Notes: generated from the letters alone by a model not told the origin. DNA of 26,776 nucleotides from an uncultured Oscillospiraceae bacterium (GCA_900547275.1 URGA01000021.1:1-26776); one strand, 5' to 3'; positions 7,688 to 14,184 are shown, numbered from the stretch's first letter. Translations and numbers: made by a program.

Positions 7688-8980
7688 CTAAATAGATTTT
7701 ATAAAACGTATCTGTAATTTTTCATTATCAAATCCAAGACGGCGGTAAAATTCGTGGGCATCTTTTCTCTCCATACCTGAATTTAGTCTTAACCATTTTG
7801 CTCCGTTCTTACCAGCCCATGTCTGCGCTTCTTTCACAAGCGCCTTGCCAATGCCTTTTCTTCTGTTGTTTAATGAGACAGCAAGTCCCAAAAAATTTGC
7901 CCCAGTATCACAATAAATAACATTGTAAATCTCTACATGGACAAATCCAACTACTTCTTTGCCGATTTCAGCAACGAACACACTTTCCCGTGCATTGTCA
8001 ATAAGTTCCAACTTTTGCTTAACCAAAAAGTCAGTACAATCATAGCCAAGATCATTTCTGCATATTTCAGCCAACATTTTTGCATCAGAAAGTTTCGCTG
8101 ATCTAATTTTGAAATTTCTGTCATTCAAAACCTTTTTCATTTCAGTTACAGGTATCCATATTTCATAATAGCGTTCTTTTCTGCGCTTTGCCCTGTCTGT
8201 GGCAAGATGGTATACCTCAAGTTCAAAATCTCTAGAAATTTCGTAGCCGCTGTCGGGCAGCCAGCAATCAAAAATCTGGCTGTGCAGTTTCGGAAGTTCG
8301 TCTCCCGCATAACCTCCGCACTCTGTCGTAAACACAGCATATTTGCCGCTGGGTATAACCGTTTTAATTAAATTTTCCTTTGTACAGTTACTTTTATCCC
8401 TTGCAATAGCATAACTGTTATTGCTCCAAATTCCATACCAAACTCCGTCGTATCCGTCGCATATTTTTTGAGGTATATGCTGATATTTTTCATCCCAAAC
8501 ATCTCTGGCAAGTTCGTATCTTTCGCTGTCTGCGCTAAAGCACGGAGTAGAAATCCCATAAACGACCAGTTCTTCAAGATTGACGATCTTAAAATTCATT
8601 TTGTTAGCCCCTTTTACTTTAATTTCAAAAGATAGAGGAGGATAAATGTTAAGCGCAGCAGATTTTGTTTTTACAGCAGAAGGAAGTATATTATGCTGAG
8701 AAACAAATGCGCGTCTAAAACTGTCAGCGCTGTCGTAGCCGTACTTTATTGCAACATCAATAATTCGCTGTTCGCTTGATTGCAAATCAAATGCGGCAAG
8801 AGTCAATCTTCTTTTACGAATATATTCCTTAATAGTCATACCGGTTAAAGAATGAAACAGGTTATTCAATTCGTATTCATTAAGCGCTGACGCTCTGGCA
8901 ATTTGACTTATATCAATTTCATCGCATAAATTTCTCTCAATATAATCTACCGCATTGCTCAAGCTTGACAAAATATCCAT
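7688..8980 (-). CDS. AraC-type regulator fused to a GyrI-like domain and a GNAT acetyltransferase
   Basis: The 430-residue protein joins three modules. Residues 1-107 are an AraC/XylS double helix-turn-helix (ISQIARASALNEYELNNLFH, then VAIKYGYDSADSFRRAFVSQ). Residues about 122-280 resemble the GyrI-like small-molecule-binding domain found in Rob and BltR-type regulators. Residues about 290-430 are a GNAT domain with the acetyl-CoA loop RRKGIGKA and EFYRRLGF. The GyrI-like part probably senses a lipophilic or cationic compound and the GNAT part may acetylate it or a related amine; this is inference. The frame continues upstream to an ATG at 9040, but that has no ribosome binding site, while GAGGGGTGAGG directly precedes the ATG at 8980. 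It is a single-gene unit with its own promoter and terminator. Confidence 0.88.
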   Translation of the reverse strand: MDILSSLSNAVDYIERNLCDEIDISQIARASALNEYELNNLFHSLTGMTIKEYIRKRRLTLAAFDLQSSEQRIIDVAIKYGYDSADSFRRAFVSQHNILPSAVKTKSAALNIYPPLSFEIKVKGANKMNFKIVNLEELVVYGISTPCFSADSERYELARDVWDEKYQHIPQKICDGYDGVWYGIWSNNSYAIARDKSNCTKENLIKTVIPSGKYAVFTTECGGYAGDELPKLHSQIFDCWLPDSGYEISRDFELEVYHLATDRAKRRKERYYEIWIPVTEMKKVLNDRNFKIRSAKLSDAKMLAEICRNDLGYDCTDFLVKQKLELIDNARESVFVAEIGKEVVGFVHVEIYNVIYCDTGANFLGLAVSLNNRRKGIGKALVKEAQTWAGKNGAKWLRLNSGMERKDAHEFYRRLGFDNEKLQIRFIKSI

Positions 8981-9065
8981 TTCCTCACCCCTCGTTAAAA
9001 TTGTGGCAAAACAAACAAATATCCGCACGACATTTTTCATTCAAAATATGTATGCAATCAATTTG

Positions 9066-9094
9066 ATTATATAAAAGGCGAAGTTAAAATACAA
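9066..9094 (-). promoter_or_regulatory. Sigma-A promoter of the AraC-GNAT gene
   Basis: Minus-strand TTGTAT (9089-9094) and a perfect TATAAT (9066-9071) are 17 bases apart. Transcription would start near 9059, giving a leader of about 80 bases. Confidence 0.65.
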
Positions 9095-9104
9095 CCCTAG
9101 CAAC

Positions 9105-9127
9105 GCATTTGCGGTTTCGATAAATGC
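9105..9127. promoter_or_regulatory. Palindrome just upstream of the AraC-GNAT promoter
   Basis: GCATTT and AAATGC flank an 11-base loop, GCGGTTTCGAT, ending about 10 bases above the -35 box. The position suits an operator for autoregulation. The loop also equals part of the tmRNA T-arm sequence, so it could instead be another tmRNA-end fragment. Either reading is inference. Confidence 0.35.
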
Positions 9128-9473
9128 ATAAAAACGATACACTTGTTTCCTTCTGGCTATCATTTTTAATGAATATCCGGCATCATCCTAATTTTTTATA
9201 GAAACATTCTATTATATTGCATTGAGCAGCTAGTGCTTTACAACAAGATATTTAATAATAATCTTTATTAAATATTGAAAGCCATACAAAAACTGGTATA
9301 ATATAAAAAATAACTTTTATTACTTATTTCAAAATTTTCTGTGGGTCAAAATAAAGGCAATTATCAACACAATGTTTATTCGCAATAATTTTTCATATAT
9401 AAACAGAGTATTTGAATTTTTATATTTATTCTATAAGTAGTAATTAAGGATTAAAATAGAAAAAGGTATCCGC
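9128..9473. other. AT-rich stretch without a supported gene
   Basis: Apart from the promoter at 9275-9302 and the leader of the small membrane protein, I see no gene or RNA. A 22-codon frame starts at ATG 9371 but lacks a usable ribosome binding site. The high AT content contrasts with the neighbouring housekeeping genes. Confidence 0.5.
9275..9302 (+). promoter_or_regulatory. Strong extended -10 promoter facing the small membrane protein
   Basis: TTGAAA (9275-9280) and a perfect TATAAT (9297-9302) are 16 bases apart, with TGG directly before TATAAT giving an extended -10. Transcription would start near 9309 and run through the 58-residue ORF to the hairpin at 9716. Confidence 0.65.
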
Positions 9474-9650
9474 ATGTTGTACAGCGCTTTCAAAATATTT
9501 TTTATTATCTATACAATAGTTTGCTTACTTGTATCATTTATTGCATACTATTTTATGGATCAGTATTCGCCGCAAAAAATCAAAACTACGATAATTGTTC
9601 TGGTAGTAATCTGGTTTATAATGCTTTTTGCCCTAATGGAAATAAAATAA
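9474..9650 (+). CDS. Small two-helix membrane protein (58 residues)
   Basis: This short gene is supported by a promoter 170 bases upstream, an AAAAAGG ribosome binding site seven bases before its ATG, and a terminator hairpin about 65 bases after its stop. The product is almost wholly hydrophobic: helix one at about residues 6-27, a polar turn YFMDQYSPQKIK, and helix two at about 38-54, ending MEIK. It has no Cys pair, no signal cleavage site and no recognised family motif. Candidates include a small stress-type membrane protein, a holin-like peptide or a type I toxin, and none is favoured by the sequence. It may be an isolated single-gene unit between the regulator and the tmRNA. Confidence 0.6.
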   Translation: MLYSAFKIFFIIYTIVCLLVSFIAYYFMDQYSPQKIKTTIIVLVVIWFIMLFALMEIK

Positions 9651-9715
9651 TTGAACTATAAAATTAAGCACATTATTAGATTATGAATTAAAAAAAGACA
9701 TATTTTGACGCAATT

Positions 9716-9742
9716 AAAAAGCACCCTTTTGGGGTGCTTTTT
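9716..9742. terminator. Bidirectional terminator hairpin, first copy
   Basis: AAAAAGCACCC-TTTT-GGGGTGCTTTTT forms a strong A/T-flanked hairpin usable on both strands. On the plus strand it ends the small membrane protein transcript. It is the first part of a direct repeat of the ssrA terminator and 3' end. Confidence 0.8.
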
Positions 9743-9760
9743 GTGGTGGAGATGGCGGTA
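9716..9760. repeat. Direct repeat of the ssrA terminator plus tmRNA 3' end (distal copy)
   Basis: These 45 bases match 9874-9915 almost exactly: terminator hairpin, then GTGGAGATGGCGGTA, which is the complement of the tmRNA acceptor stem and half of the T arm. Differences are one extra G and an added TG. The match ends inside the T loop. This is the pattern left when DNA inserts at, or is duplicated at, a tmRNA 3' end. Confidence 0.75.
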
Positions 9761-9819
9761 GCCGCACTCCGCAAGGCGCTTCGCGCTTTCTCGGCGGCTT
9801 GTTTCGTATTTTATGCCGA

Positions 9820-9868
9820 AAAGCTTTGCTTTGCAAACTTTTCGATTATATGCGGTTTCGATTACCGC
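9820..9868 (+). repeat. Inverted, diverged copy of the tmRNA 3' domain
   Basis: Three blocks occur in the same order as in the tmRNA but on the opposite strand: AAAGCTTTGC (9820-9829), TTTTCG (9839-9844) and GCGGTTTCGATTACCGC (9852-9868). The matching tmRNA blocks lie at 9943-9952, 9930-9935 and 9910-9926. The copy lacks the acceptor stem and CCA end, so it is not a functional RNA gene. Bases 9818-9844 also form a hairpin (CGAAAAG with CTTTTCG). Confidence 0.65.
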
Positions 9869-9873
9869 ATTAA

Positions 9874-9898
9874 AAAAAGCACCCTTTTGGGTGCTTTT
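9874..9898 (-). terminator. Rho-independent terminator of ssrA
   Basis: AAAAAGCACCC-TTTT-GGGTGCTTTTT abuts the CCA end of the tmRNA and is followed on the minus strand by further T residues. The flanking A and T runs make it bidirectional. Confidence 0.85.
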
Positions 9899-10248
9899 TG
9901 GTGGAGATGGCGGTAATCGAAACCGCGTCCGAAAACATGTCCGCAAAGCTTTCTACGAGTGTATTCTGTCGCTTTGGATTCCCCTCACGCTTCGCCGGCA
10001 AACAGACTGTGCGCTACGGTAGTTCCTGATACCTGACAGGGGTCGGAACGCTCCCCTGTTCATGTTCGCCACTAGTCGACGCCCTGTCCTCCGCCGTGGC
10101 ACTCAGAGGCAGAACGCTGGTGCAATTAAGCAGCCAGAGCTACTGATCTATTGTTGTCAGTTATTTTTTAAGTGTTACTTTTTAAGTGGTGCAACTCCAC
10201 TACTCGCTTACCTTGTTTCTCTGTCCCCGTCGAAATCCTTTCATCCCC
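9899..10248 (-). ncRNA. ssrA: Transfer-messenger RNA (tmRNA)
   Basis: This 350-base RNA rescues ribosomes stalled on broken messages. Its 5' end reads GGGGATGAAAGGATTTCGAC and its 3' end GGTTTCGATTACCGCCATCTCCACCA, split here as GCGGTTTCGATTACCGC, CATCTCC, A and CCA. GGGGATG pairs with CATCTCC over 7 bp and contains the G3-U wobble that directs alanine charging. CCA is encoded. The tag frame lies at 10126-10158. It follows smpB, its protein partner, with only 7 bases between them, so it is probably processed from the smpB transcript or driven from within smpB. It is a one-piece, not permuted, tmRNA. Confidence 0.97.
10126..10158 (-). other. tmRNA tag reading frame, (A)DNNRSVALAA
   Basis: Reading GAC AAC AAT AGA TCA GTA GCT CTG GCT GCT TAA gives DNNRSVALAA and a stop. 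The first alanine comes from the charged tmRNA. The sequence just before the proposed resume codon (ATAACT) resembles that of other tmRNAs. LAA at the end is the ClpXP-recognised degron. The exact resume codon is inferred. Confidence 0.75.
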
Positions 10249-10255
10249 GTATTTA

Positions 10256-10717
10256 TTATCTCATGCGCTCTTTAAGCGCTCTGTCAATATCGCGCTCTGA
10301 AGCTCGTTTTGCGGCTACGGCACGTTTGTCGTAAAGCTTTTTACCTTTACAAAGTCCTATTTCAAGTTTCGCTCTGCCCTTAAAAATATAGAGCTGAAGC
10401 GGAACCACCGCAAGTCCCTGCTGCTGACTTTCTGCAAAGAGTTTTTCTATCTCTTTTTTATGAAGCAGAAGTCTTTTTCTGCGCATTGGGTCACGGTTAA
10501 AAATATTGCCCTGTTCATAAGGCGACACGTGCATTCCCACTGCAAACATTTCGCCGTTATCAAAACTGCACCAGCTGTCTTTTAAATTTACACGGCCCTG
10601 ACGGATAGACTTTATCTCTGTTCCGTATAATTCAAGACCGGCTTCGTAAGTCTCCAGAACAAAATAGTCGTGATAGGCTTTTTTGTTTCTGGCGATAACC
10701 TGTTTTTCATTTTCCAA
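10256..10717 (-). CDS. smpB: SsrA-binding protein SmpB
   Basis: SmpB binds the tRNA-like part of tmRNA and brings it to stalled ribosomes. The 153-residue protein shows the family blocks ARNKKAYHDYF, ELYGTEIKSIRQGRVNLKDS, HVSPYEQGN, RDPMRRKRLLLHKKEI, VPLQLYIFKGRAKLEIGL and the basic tail GKKLYDKRAVAAKR. The open frame extends to a GTG at 10726, but that codon overlaps the AGGAG site. The TTG at 10717, eight bases after AGGAG, gives the usual N-terminus. It starts 20 bases after recR and ends 7 bases before tmRNA. A TTGACA occurs near its 3' end on the coding strand, a possible -35 box for ssrA, but no good -10 follows at proper spacing. Confidence 0.96.
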   Translation of the reverse strand: MENEKQVIARNKKAYHDYFVLETYEAGLELYGTEIKSIRQGRVNLKDSWCSFDNGEMFAVGMHVSPYEQGNIFNRDPMRRKRLLLHKKEIEKLFAESQQQGLAVVPLQLYIFKGRAKLEIGLCKGKKLYDKRAVAAKRASERDIDRALKERMR

Positions 10718-10737
10718 GCCTATCACTCCTTTATATA

Positions 10738-11337
10738 TTATATGAGGCTTCTGCCCTCCAAAGCTCTGGAAAGAGTTACCTCGTCGGCATACTCAAGGTC
10801 AGCGCCTACAGGCACTCCGTATGCCAAGCGGCTCACCGTAATACCCATAGGTTTAAGCAAGCGGCTTATGTACATTGCGGTAGCCTCGCCTTCTACGGTT
10901 GGGTTAGTCGCCATAATAACCTCTTCAACCGTACCGTCGCCAAGGCGTGCAACAAGTTCTTTTATCCTTATTTGATCCGGACCGATATTATCCATGGGAG
11001 AAATAACGCCGTGGAGCACGTGATAAGTACCGTTGTACTCATGGGTGCGCTCAATAGCCGCCACATCCCTGGGATCCTCAACAACGCATATAACGCTTTT
11101 ATCCCTTACAGCGCTTTTGCATATCGGGCAAAGTTCATCCTCCGCCAAATTACAGCATACTTTACACTGTTTTATCTTAGTGTGAGCATTAATAATTGCG
11201 TCGGCAAATTCTTTTGCCTGGTTATCTGAAAGCCCAAGCACATAAAAAGCCATTCGCTGAGCGGTTTTATGGCCAATTCCCTGCATACGCTCAAACTGGT
11301 CTATTAAATTTTGGAGCGGTGCAAGATTATAGCTCAT
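10738..11337 (-). CDS. recR: Recombination protein RecR
   Basis: RecR acts with RecO and RecF to load RecA on gapped DNA. At 199 residues it has normal length. The helix-hairpin-helix is at about 12-30 (QFERMQGIGHKTAQRMAF), the zinc motif uses Cys58, Cys61, Cys70 and Cys73, and the Toprim domain follows (VICVVEDPRDVAAIERT, then ATNPTVEGEATAMYI). The end YADEVTLSRALEGR is typical. The gene starts 24 bases after ybaB, in the dnaX-ybaB-recR order common in Firmicutes. Its ribosome binding site (GAGGCG) is weak, suggesting coupling to upstream translation. Confidence 0.97.
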   Translation of the reverse strand: MSYNLAPLQNLIDQFERMQGIGHKTAQRMAFYVLGLSDNQAKEFADAIINAHTKIKQCKVCCNLAEDELCPICKSAVRDKSVICVVEDPRDVAAIERTHEYNGTYHVLHGVISPMDNIGPDQIRIKELVARLGDGTVEEVIMATNPTVEGEATAMYISRLLKPMGITVSRLAYGVPVGADLEYADEVTLSRALEGRSLI

Positions 11338-11361
11338 AATTACGCCTCTGTGAAATAAAAA

Positions 11362-11706
11362 TTAAAGTCCGGGAATATTAAGTCCACCTGTAACGGCAGC
11401 AAGTTCCTTTTCTGAATCCTCGTCAATCTTGCGCATTGTCTCATTAAGAGCCGCAAGAAGCATATCCTCAAGCATTTCAACATCTTCGGGATCAACAACT
11501 TCGGGATTGATACCGATAGCCTTGATCTCGTGCTTTCCGTTGGCGGTAACTTCTACCATTCCGCCGCCTGAAGAAACAACATATTCCTTTTCCTCAAGTT
11601 CTGCTTTTTTTGCCTCGATGCTCTCCTGCATTTTCTGGGCCTGTCTGAGCATTGACTGCATATTCTGGGGGCCGCCGCCCATTCCCTGGGGTAGTCTTGC
11701 CTTCAT
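11362..11706 (-). CDS. ybaB: YbaB/EbfC family nucleoid-associated protein
   Basis: The 114-residue protein has MQSMLRQAQKMQESIEAKKA (coiled helix), SGGGMVEVTANGKHEIKAIG and VDPEDVEMLEDMLLAALNE, the standard YbaB/EbfC DNA-binding fold, which acts as a dimer. A Met/Gly/Pro-rich start (LPQGMGGGPQN) precedes it. The longer frame to 11742 has no ribosome binding site, while AAGGAG sits just before the ATG at 11706. It lies between dnaX and recR, the usual place. Confidence 0.95.
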   Translation of the reverse strand: MKARLPQGMGGGPQNMQSMLRQAQKMQESIEAKKAELEEKEYVVSSGGGMVEVTANGKHEIKAIGINPEVVDPEDVEMLEDMLLAALNETMRKIDEDSEKELAAVTGGLNIPGL

Positions 11707-11760
11707 ATTTATTCTCCTTCCGGCTGATAAGAGTATTGACACTTATTTTTACTTTCAGCC

Positions 11761-13467
11761 TTATTGTTCGTTTATTTCTATATTTCCTCTTGCTTTAGAC
11801 AGCAAATCTTCAAGCGGATCGCGCTTTACGTGGTTTTCCTCCGCTTTTTTCTTAAATAAACCGAGCTTGTAATGATTGCCCGTAAGTTCAAAAAGCGCCT
11901 GTTTTATCGCTTTTGAATGAGTTGAGATTTTTATAAATTCTTTTATTGTAGTATTGGGACTGTCTATAAGGAAAAATTCTCCTCTTGTATATCCCTTTGA
12001 ACCCGCAAGCACGCTGAACAGCGGAATATCCGTTCTGTGGATAATTTCCATAAGATCCGCCCACTGGGTAAATGGCTGCTGCTCTGTGTTCATCTGGGCA
12101 GAAGTCGGTTCAGCCTGCGGCGGCTGAATTTCGGGCGCTGTCTGCTGAACAGGCGGTTCATTGGAAACTAAATCTTCCTCTGCCGATTTTGTCTGAACTG
12201 CGCTGTCTTCTACAGGCGGATTAAAATCATTCTTGGCAGGTTCTGCTTTTTCAGAAATAGAGACATTGTCCTTTATTTGAGCAGGTTTTGCCGTCTGGAC
12301 AGGCATTGCGCTTGCCTGAACTCCGTTTTTAACTGCTCTTTCCACTGCCGAAAGTCTGGAATTAAGTGCGTCCGTGCTTGTATCAAGCTTCGGCTCGCAA
12401 AGTCTGACAAACGCCATTTCCATTTCAACACGGCTGTCAGCTCCGCCTTTTATTTTTACTAATGTATTCTGGAATAAATCGAGAGCAAAAAGTATTTGAG
12501 GCAGAGTGAATTTTTCTGCGCTTTCTGCCATTGATTTATACTCGTCATCTGTACAAATAATAAGTTCACGGCTCTTTTTAACGGTTTTAACAACCATAAA
12601 ATTGCGGAAATGACTTATCATCTCAACGCAAAGCCGCTCCATGTCATAACTGTTTTCATGCAGTTGAGAGATTATCGCCATTGCGTCGTTGCTCTGTCCG
12701 TTGAGTACAGCATCCGACAGGCGATATAGAGATTCTCTGCCTGCAAGGCCGGCTACTTCAGAAACAAGTTCTGCAGTAATTGTTCTGCTTCTTCCGGCGC
12801 ACTGGTCAAGTATTGAAAGACCGTCACGAAGCGCGCCGTCCGCAATTCTCGCAATAAGAACAGCGGCGTCATCAGCAAGGGTCATACCCTCCGCGTCTGC
12901 AACCTGTTTTAGCCTTACAGCCATAGTCTCAGGCTGAATTCGCTTAAAATCAAAGCGCTGGCAACGCGACAGTATGGTTGCAGGAAGCTTATGGACCTCA
13001 GTTGTAGCAAGTATGAAAATAACGTGGGCCGGCGGTTCCTCAAGCGTTTTCAAAAGTGCGTTAAACGCTCCCGTTGACAGCATGTGAACCTCGTCGATTA
13101 TATAAACCCTGTACTTGCCGCGGCTGGGGGTATAATTTACCTCTTCGCGCAGGTCTCGTATGTTATCAACACCGTTGTTTGATGCGGCGTCAATCTCCAC
13201 AACGTCGTAAATTGTGCCGGCGTCAAGACCTTTGCAAACCTCACACTCATTGCAGGGCTCGCCGTCATGGCAGTTTTCGCAGTTGACCGCCTTTGCCAAA
13301 ATTTTGGCGCAGGTCGTTTTACCTGTTCCCCTTGAACCTGTAAACAAATAAGCGTGGGAAATTCTGCCCTCGCATATTTCGTTTTTCAAAGTGGATGTAA
13401 CATGATCCTGACCGTAAACATCGGCAAAAACTTTCGGTCTGTATTTTCTGTACAGCACCTGATACAT
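11761..13467 (-). CDS. dnaX: DNA polymerase III subunit gamma/tau
   Basis: The clamp-loader ATPase has 568 residues here. MYQVLYRKYRPKVFADVYGQ opens the protein. Walker A is GSRGTGKT (44-51). The zinc module has Cys63, Cys66, Cys72, Cys75 and Cys78 in the neighbourhood. The Walker B/DExx region is YIIDEVHML, and the sensor region FILATTEVHKLPATILSRCQ follows. From about residue 380 to 500 there is a Pro/Ala/Gln/Glu-rich linker of the tau part, then a conserved C-terminal domain. The frame extends to 13512, but that region is the SRP RNA. The ATG at 13467 follows AAAGGAG with a spacing of about 11. No strong gamma-type frameshift signal was noted. It follows the SRP RNA gene, as in Bacillus. 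Confidence 0.97.
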   Translation of the reverse strand: MYQVLYRKYRPKVFADVYGQDHVTSTLKNEICEGRISHAYLFTGSRGTGKTTCAKILAKAVNCENCHDGEPCNECEVCKGLDAGTIYDVVEIDAASNNGVDNIRDLREEVNYTPSRGKYRVYIIDEVHMLSTGAFNALLKTLEEPPAHVIFILATTEVHKLPATILSRCQRFDFKRIQPETMAVRLKQVADAEGMTLADDAAVLIARIADGALRDGLSILDQCAGRSRTITAELVSEVAGLAGRESLYRLSDAVLNGQSNDAMAIISQLHENSYDMERLCVEMISHFRNFMVVKTVKKSRELIICTDDEYKSMAESAEKFTLPQILFALDLFQNTLVKIKGGADSRVEMEMAFVRLCEPKLDTSTDALNSRLSAVERAVKNGVQASAMPVQTAKPAQIKDNVSISEKAEPAKNDFNPPVEDSAVQTKSAEEDLVSNEPPVQQTAPEIQPPQAEPTSAQMNTEQQPFTQWADLMEIIHRTDIPLFSVLAGSKGYTRGEFFLIDSPNTTIKEFIKISTHSKAIKQALFELTGNHYKLGLFKKKAEENHVKRDPLEDLLSKARGNIEINEQ

Positions 13468-13499
13468 ATATACATCCGCTCCTTTCATAACTAAGAAAA

Positions 13500-13656
13500 G
13501 GCAGGGACCCATAATCCATAATGTAACGTACAGACTTGTCTGCGGCGCACAGAATAATCCACTTATTGCTGCTCGGTTCCCCGCCTGACAAGGTTCGTAG
13601 CATCCCGTCGCACAGGGCCCATACGCTACATTATGAAATATGGGCAGTCCTCTGCC
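13500..13656 (-). ncRNA. ffs: Signal recognition particle RNA
   Basis: The signature helix 8 is clear on the minus strand: ACCTTGTCAGG, CGG, the GGAA tetraloop, CCG, AGCAGCA. The long helix pairs CATAATGTA with TACATTATG and CCCATA with TATGGG. The ends pair as GGCAG with CTGCC, and TTTTC follows the 3' end. This RNA binds Ffh to target membrane proteins during translation. Its position before dnaX is the common Firmicutes arrangement. Ends are estimated from the closing pairs. A 94-codon frame across this RNA is not a real gene. Confidence 0.92.
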
Positions 13657-13669
13657 TTTTCGTGGTGAT

Positions 13670-13698
13670 AGTATACCACAAAATTATTCTGAAATCAA
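13670..13698 (-). promoter_or_regulatory. Promoter of the SRP RNA gene
   Basis: Minus-strand TTGATT (13693-13698) and TATACT (13670-13675) are 17 bases apart. The -35 lies inside the end of the flavin reductase-like gene. It may also supply read-through transcription to dnaX. Confidence 0.75.
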
Positions 13699-14184
13699 TA
13701 CCTTTTCCACTGCACCATAATAAATATAATGGAAATCACCGGCAACATACTGCTTCATTATTGTTGAATCTATAAACTGGTCGGGGGTAAACTGTGATTT
13801 CGCCATTTTTCGGCAAACCAGAACAAGTTTTGCCTCCTCAAAATACGGCGCTTTTTCGTAAAAAACGGGAGTAAGACCTGTTTTTTCAACCTTGTCAACA
13901 TCTCTACCGCTGTTTGCGCCGCAGAATTTAAGCACATCTTTTTTATCATCAGGATAAAAACTCAAAGTAAAATAATTATTGTCTTCAAGGAATTCGTAAG
14001 TATATCTCTGAGGGCGGATATAAAGAGTTACCATATCTTTACCCCAAAGTTCGCCGATTCCTCCCCAGCTAACCGTCATCGTATTAAAATTATCTGCTTT
14101 ACCGGCAGTAACGAGTGCCCAATCGTCGGAAATCAGGTGGACCATATTTTCCTTTACCTGACGAATATCAATCTCTTTAAGCAC
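13684..14184 (-). CDS. Flavin reductase-like FMN-binding protein
   Basis: The 166-residue protein has the FMN-binding split-barrel pattern: WALVTAGKADNFNTMTVSWG near the N-terminus, LYIRPQRYTYEFLED, FTLSFYP and FCGANSGRDVDK. Relatives transfer electrons from NAD(P)H to FMN or carry FMN in small oxidoreductases; the partner and substrate are unknown. The frame begins at a GTG at 14193, but AGAGGTGA overlaps it, and the GTG at 14184 has proper spacing. A strong promoter is 20-48 bases upstream. It overlaps the SRP promoter at its end. It seems to be a single-gene unit between the rplL terminator and the SRP RNA. Confidence 0.88.
   Translation of the reverse strand: MLKEIDIRQVKENMVHLISDDWALVTAGKADNFNTMTVSWGGIGELWGKDMVTLYIRPQRYTYEFLEDNNYFTLSFYPDDKKDVLKFCGANSGRDVDKVEKTGLTPVFYEKAPYFEEAKLVLVCRKMAKSQFTPDQFIDSTIMKQYVAGDFHYIYYGAVEKVLISE

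Noticed and set aside
8981..9040. N-terminal extension of the AraC-GNAT protein to ATG 9040
   Set aside because: No ribosome binding site at 9040, while a strong one precedes 8980; the extension has no similarity to an AraC N-terminus.
9716..9898. CRISPR-like repeat array
   Set aside because: Only two direct copies, made of terminator and tmRNA-end sequence, with no regular spacers and no cas genes.
9656..9946. 96-codon minus-strand frame across the tmRNA-end repeats
   Set aside because: It runs through the tmRNA 3' end and two terminators and is an accident of repeated RNA-derived sequence.
10273..10283. TTGACA as a clear ssrA promoter
   Set aside because: The perfect -35-like hexamer lies in smpB coding sequence and no good -10 is found 16-18 bases downstream; the nearest TAATAA is 23 bases away.
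13319..13603. 94-codon minus-strand frame upstream of dnaX
   Set aside because: It covers the SRP RNA and part of dnaX in another frame.
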